Assembly: GCF_030408715.1 (NCBI RefSeq)
Contig: NZ_CP047202.1
Location: forward strand, 2,275,907 to 2,339,906
Reading direction: 5' to 3'
Source: Corynebacterium confusum
Lineage (GTDB): Bacteria; Actinomycetota; Actinomycetes; Mycobacteriales; Mycobacteriaceae
Length of the DNA stretch: 64,000 bases
In this document: piece by piece, positions 62,697 through 64,000 of the stretch
Numbering within the stretch: position 1 is the first letter of the stretch
Layout: each line of letters starts with the position of its first letter
Translations under genes and position numbers: made by a program
The notes under the pieces: model-generated
What the model was told of the DNA's origin: nothing
Database searches by the model: none
The model's input: only the letters and a program-made list of their open reading frames with translations

Positions 62697-62929
62697 GGAG
62701 GTATCCTTGACGTTCGACTAGTAGACAGACAGCGATGGAGTCCCAGCCAAAAGAGCCAACGAGGCAGCGCCCGCCGAAAACACGGCTAGCGCACCCGGAA
62801 ACTCACGCAATCCGAAGGTTCCCCTCCTCCGGAGCACGTACCTGGGTTGTTGTGCGCTCAAGTTTAAGTTCAACTTGAGACTTTTCCTAGCCGACACGCC
62901 CAAAGTCACATTCTGATCCCGAAATACCA
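62697..62929. promoter_or_regulatory. Upstream region of the PS1-type gene, with an inverted repeat
   Basis: No gene is present. Arms TCAAGTT (62858-62864) and AACTTGA (62872-62878) form a perfect 7-bp inverted repeat with a 7-bp spacer, about 165 bp upstream of the start codon. It may be a regulator site or part of the promoter; assignment is not possible. The stretch 62700-62850 shows nothing recognisable. Confidence 0.4.
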
Positions 62930-62969
62930 AAATCCCCGCGCTAGGGCTAGTTCACTAGCACGGGGATTT
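62930..62969 (-). terminator. Intrinsic terminator of the second mycoloyltransferase gene
   Basis: A 15-bp stem AAATCCCCGCGCTAG / CTAGCACGGGGATTT (one G-T pair) with a 10-nt loop is followed on the minus strand by a short T-rich run (ATTTTGG). It starts 31 bp after the stop at 63001. Confidence 0.85.
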
Positions 62970-63000
62970 GGTGTAGTTCTGGTGCGGGTCTAGGACCGGC

Positions 63001-64000
63001 TTACCAAGCGTTCATCACGTTGAGGACGCGCGGCTTGGTCTTATCCAGCTGGCGGCCGAACTGGTTCCAGTTGTGCAGGCCGACGTTCGGGTAGTCCGTG
63101 GTCAGCTTGACGCCGTCGGCGCGGGCCTTGAGCTCGTACAGGCGGGTCGAGACCATGGAGAAGGCCTCCAGGGCCGCCCCCGATGCCCGGTGCTGCGGCA
63201 GGTACTTCTCATCGCCCGGGCCCGGGATACCGGAGGCGGCGGAGACGTAGACGTCCTTGCCGCGCAGGCCGGAGGTCAGGTGGAACGGGTCGTTCGCGAA
63301 GCGGCGCGGGCTGATCAGGGTGCCGTACATGGCGTTGATGTTAAAGCCGCCGGCGTCCAGCATGGCCAGGCGCATGAAGGTCTGGGCGCCCGGCAGCGTG
63401 GTGGTCAGGTAGCCGGAGAAGGACATGGCCTGACGGAACTGGTTCGGGTGCTTGCTCGCCAAAACGATGGATGAAGTAGCGCCCATGGACAGGCCCGCGA
63501 TGGAGTTGTTGTTGCGGGCAACGCCGAAGTTGCGCTCCAGGTAGCCGGGCAGCTCCTGGGTCAGGAAGGTCTCCCACTTGTAGTTGACCGGGTTGGTCAG
63601 GTCGTAGGTGGCCGGACCTTCCCAGTCGGCGTAGAAGGAGGACTGGCCTCCCACCGGCATGACCAGGGTGATGTTGTGCGGCTCGTAGGTCTTCGCCGCG
63701 TTCACGTCGTTGACCCAGGCGTTGGTGCGGTCGGTCGCGCGCAGGCCGTCCAGCAGGTAGAGGCCGGCGTTGCCGCCGCGCTTGGCCGGCTGGATCTGGA
63801 CCGGGATGTTGCGGCCCATGGACTGGGACCACACGTCGCAGCGCTGGACCCACCAGCCCACGCGGTCCCAGTCGCAGTGACCGGTGGCGTCGGCACGCAG
63901 GTAGTCACGCGGGGCGGCTTCGGCCCGCTGCGGGCCAGCCACGGCGAGCATGGTGACGACCATAAGGATGGCCGCGACCACTGCGGTGACCCGGCGGGAC
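63001..64000 (-). CDS. cmt: Mycoloyltransferase (antigen 85/Cmt family), start beyond the window
   Basis: At least 332 residues. The frame stays open to the window end, with SRRVTAVVAAILMVVTMLA as part of a signal peptide cleaved near AEA-APRDYL; the GTG at 63981 is probably internal. Oxyanion motif LVMPVGGQSSFYADW, catalytic Ser in SIAGLSMGATSSIV and catalytic His in NVGLHNWNQF. There are no LGFP repeats, so it is a short-form enzyme, unlike its neighbour. It exports as a secreted envelope enzyme transferring corynomycolates. Its own terminator separates it from the PS1-type gene. Confidence 0.93.
   Translation of the reverse strand, partial: SRRVTAVVAAILMVVTMLAVAGPQRAEAAPRDYLRADATGHCDWDRVGWWVQRCDVWSQSMGRNIPVQIQPAKRGGNAGLYLLDGLRATDRTNAWVNDVNAAKTYEPHNITLVMPVGGQSSFYADWEGPATYDLTNPVNYKWETFLTQELPGYLERNFGVARNNNSIAGLSMGATSSIVLASKHPNQFRQAMSFSGYLTTTLPGAQTFMRLAMLDAGGFNINAMYGTLISPRRFANDPFHLTSGLRGKDVYVSAASGIPGPGDEKYLPQHRASGAALEAFSMVSTRLYELKARADGVKLTTDYPNVGLHNWNQFGRQLDKTKPRVLNVMNAW

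Noticed and set aside
59193..62789. A 1198-residue open frame antisense to the cutinase, lipoprotein and mycoloyltransferase genes
   Set aside because: Composition of a shadow frame. It spans three well-defined genes and their intergenic gaps on the other strand.
1..64000. CRISPR arrays, rRNA genes, additional tRNAs, toxin-antitoxin pairs
   Set aside because: No regularly spaced repeats, no rRNA-like sequence and no second cloverleaf were found on reading through. No small ORF pair with toxin-antitoxin features was seen.

Overview
The window is chromosomal DNA of a high-GC, mycolic-acid-producing Corynebacterium (genus-level call only). The evidence is the complete mycolate condensation cluster (fadD32-pks13-accD3), two mycoloyltransferases, an MmpL3/CmpL1-type mycolate transporter, an AftD-type arabinosyltransferase and an actinobacterial dCTP deaminase. 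Gene order from 32 kb to 50 kb follows, from memory, the Mycobacterium tuberculosis Rv0237 to Rv0204c block (lpqI, DUF2613, aftD, acyltransferase, DUF3068 protein, membrane protein, GT4, methyltransferase, pckG, trmB, NYN protein, mmpL3, membrane protein).

Layout. 1-3.8 kb is core: the end of an alanine aminotransferase gene, a YibE/F membrane protein, UDP-glucose dehydrogenase, dcd and tRNA-Gly(CCC). 3.8-30.25 kb is an accessory island abutting the tRNA, visibly poorer in GC over much of its length. It carries two parallel iron-siderophore-type transport modules. Each has an ECF transporter (MptD-family S component, EcfT, double-ATPase EcfA) and a YbtP/YbtQ (IrtA/IrtB)-like half-transporter pair. 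Module 1 has a clear DtxR-type iron box. Between the modules lies the 3' part of a cysteine-type NRPS gene (end of a cyclization domain, adenylation domain, carrier domain), cut by an IS3-family element whose other side is the tail of a large serine recombinase. A second operon couples a type II thioesterase, a GT1 glycosyltransferase and a sugar O-acetyltransferase to the second YbtPQ pair. A DrrABC-like ABC-2 exporter follows, then a graveyard: a manA 3' remnant, an IS110 remnant, a complete-looking IS256-family element and a 5'-truncated IS1249-family transposase.

30.26-50.6 kb is the envelope-biogenesis core: VanW-like protein, GH3 lipoprotein, universal stress protein, DUF2613, AftD, a TmaT-like acyltransferase, DUF3068, a polytopic protein, GT4, methyltransferase, PEP carboxykinase, TrmB, NYN protein, CmpL1, a flippase-like protein and DUF3054. 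50.6-64 kb is the mycolate locus, all on the minus strand: a tiny ORF, accD3, pks13, fadD32, a cutinase-like Rv3802c homologue, a lipoprotein, a PS1-type mycoloyltransferase with LGFP repeats and a second mycoloyltransferase running off the window.

How it fits together. The core genes build, acetylate, flip and attach mycolates and arabinan. The island looks like a horizontally acquired thiazoline-siderophore locus of the yersiniabactin/equibactin kind. Its biosynthetic arm has been crippled by an IS-linked deletion, while uptake and tailoring genes remain open. This suggests conversion from producer to user of the siderophore, or dependence on NRPS genes elsewhere.
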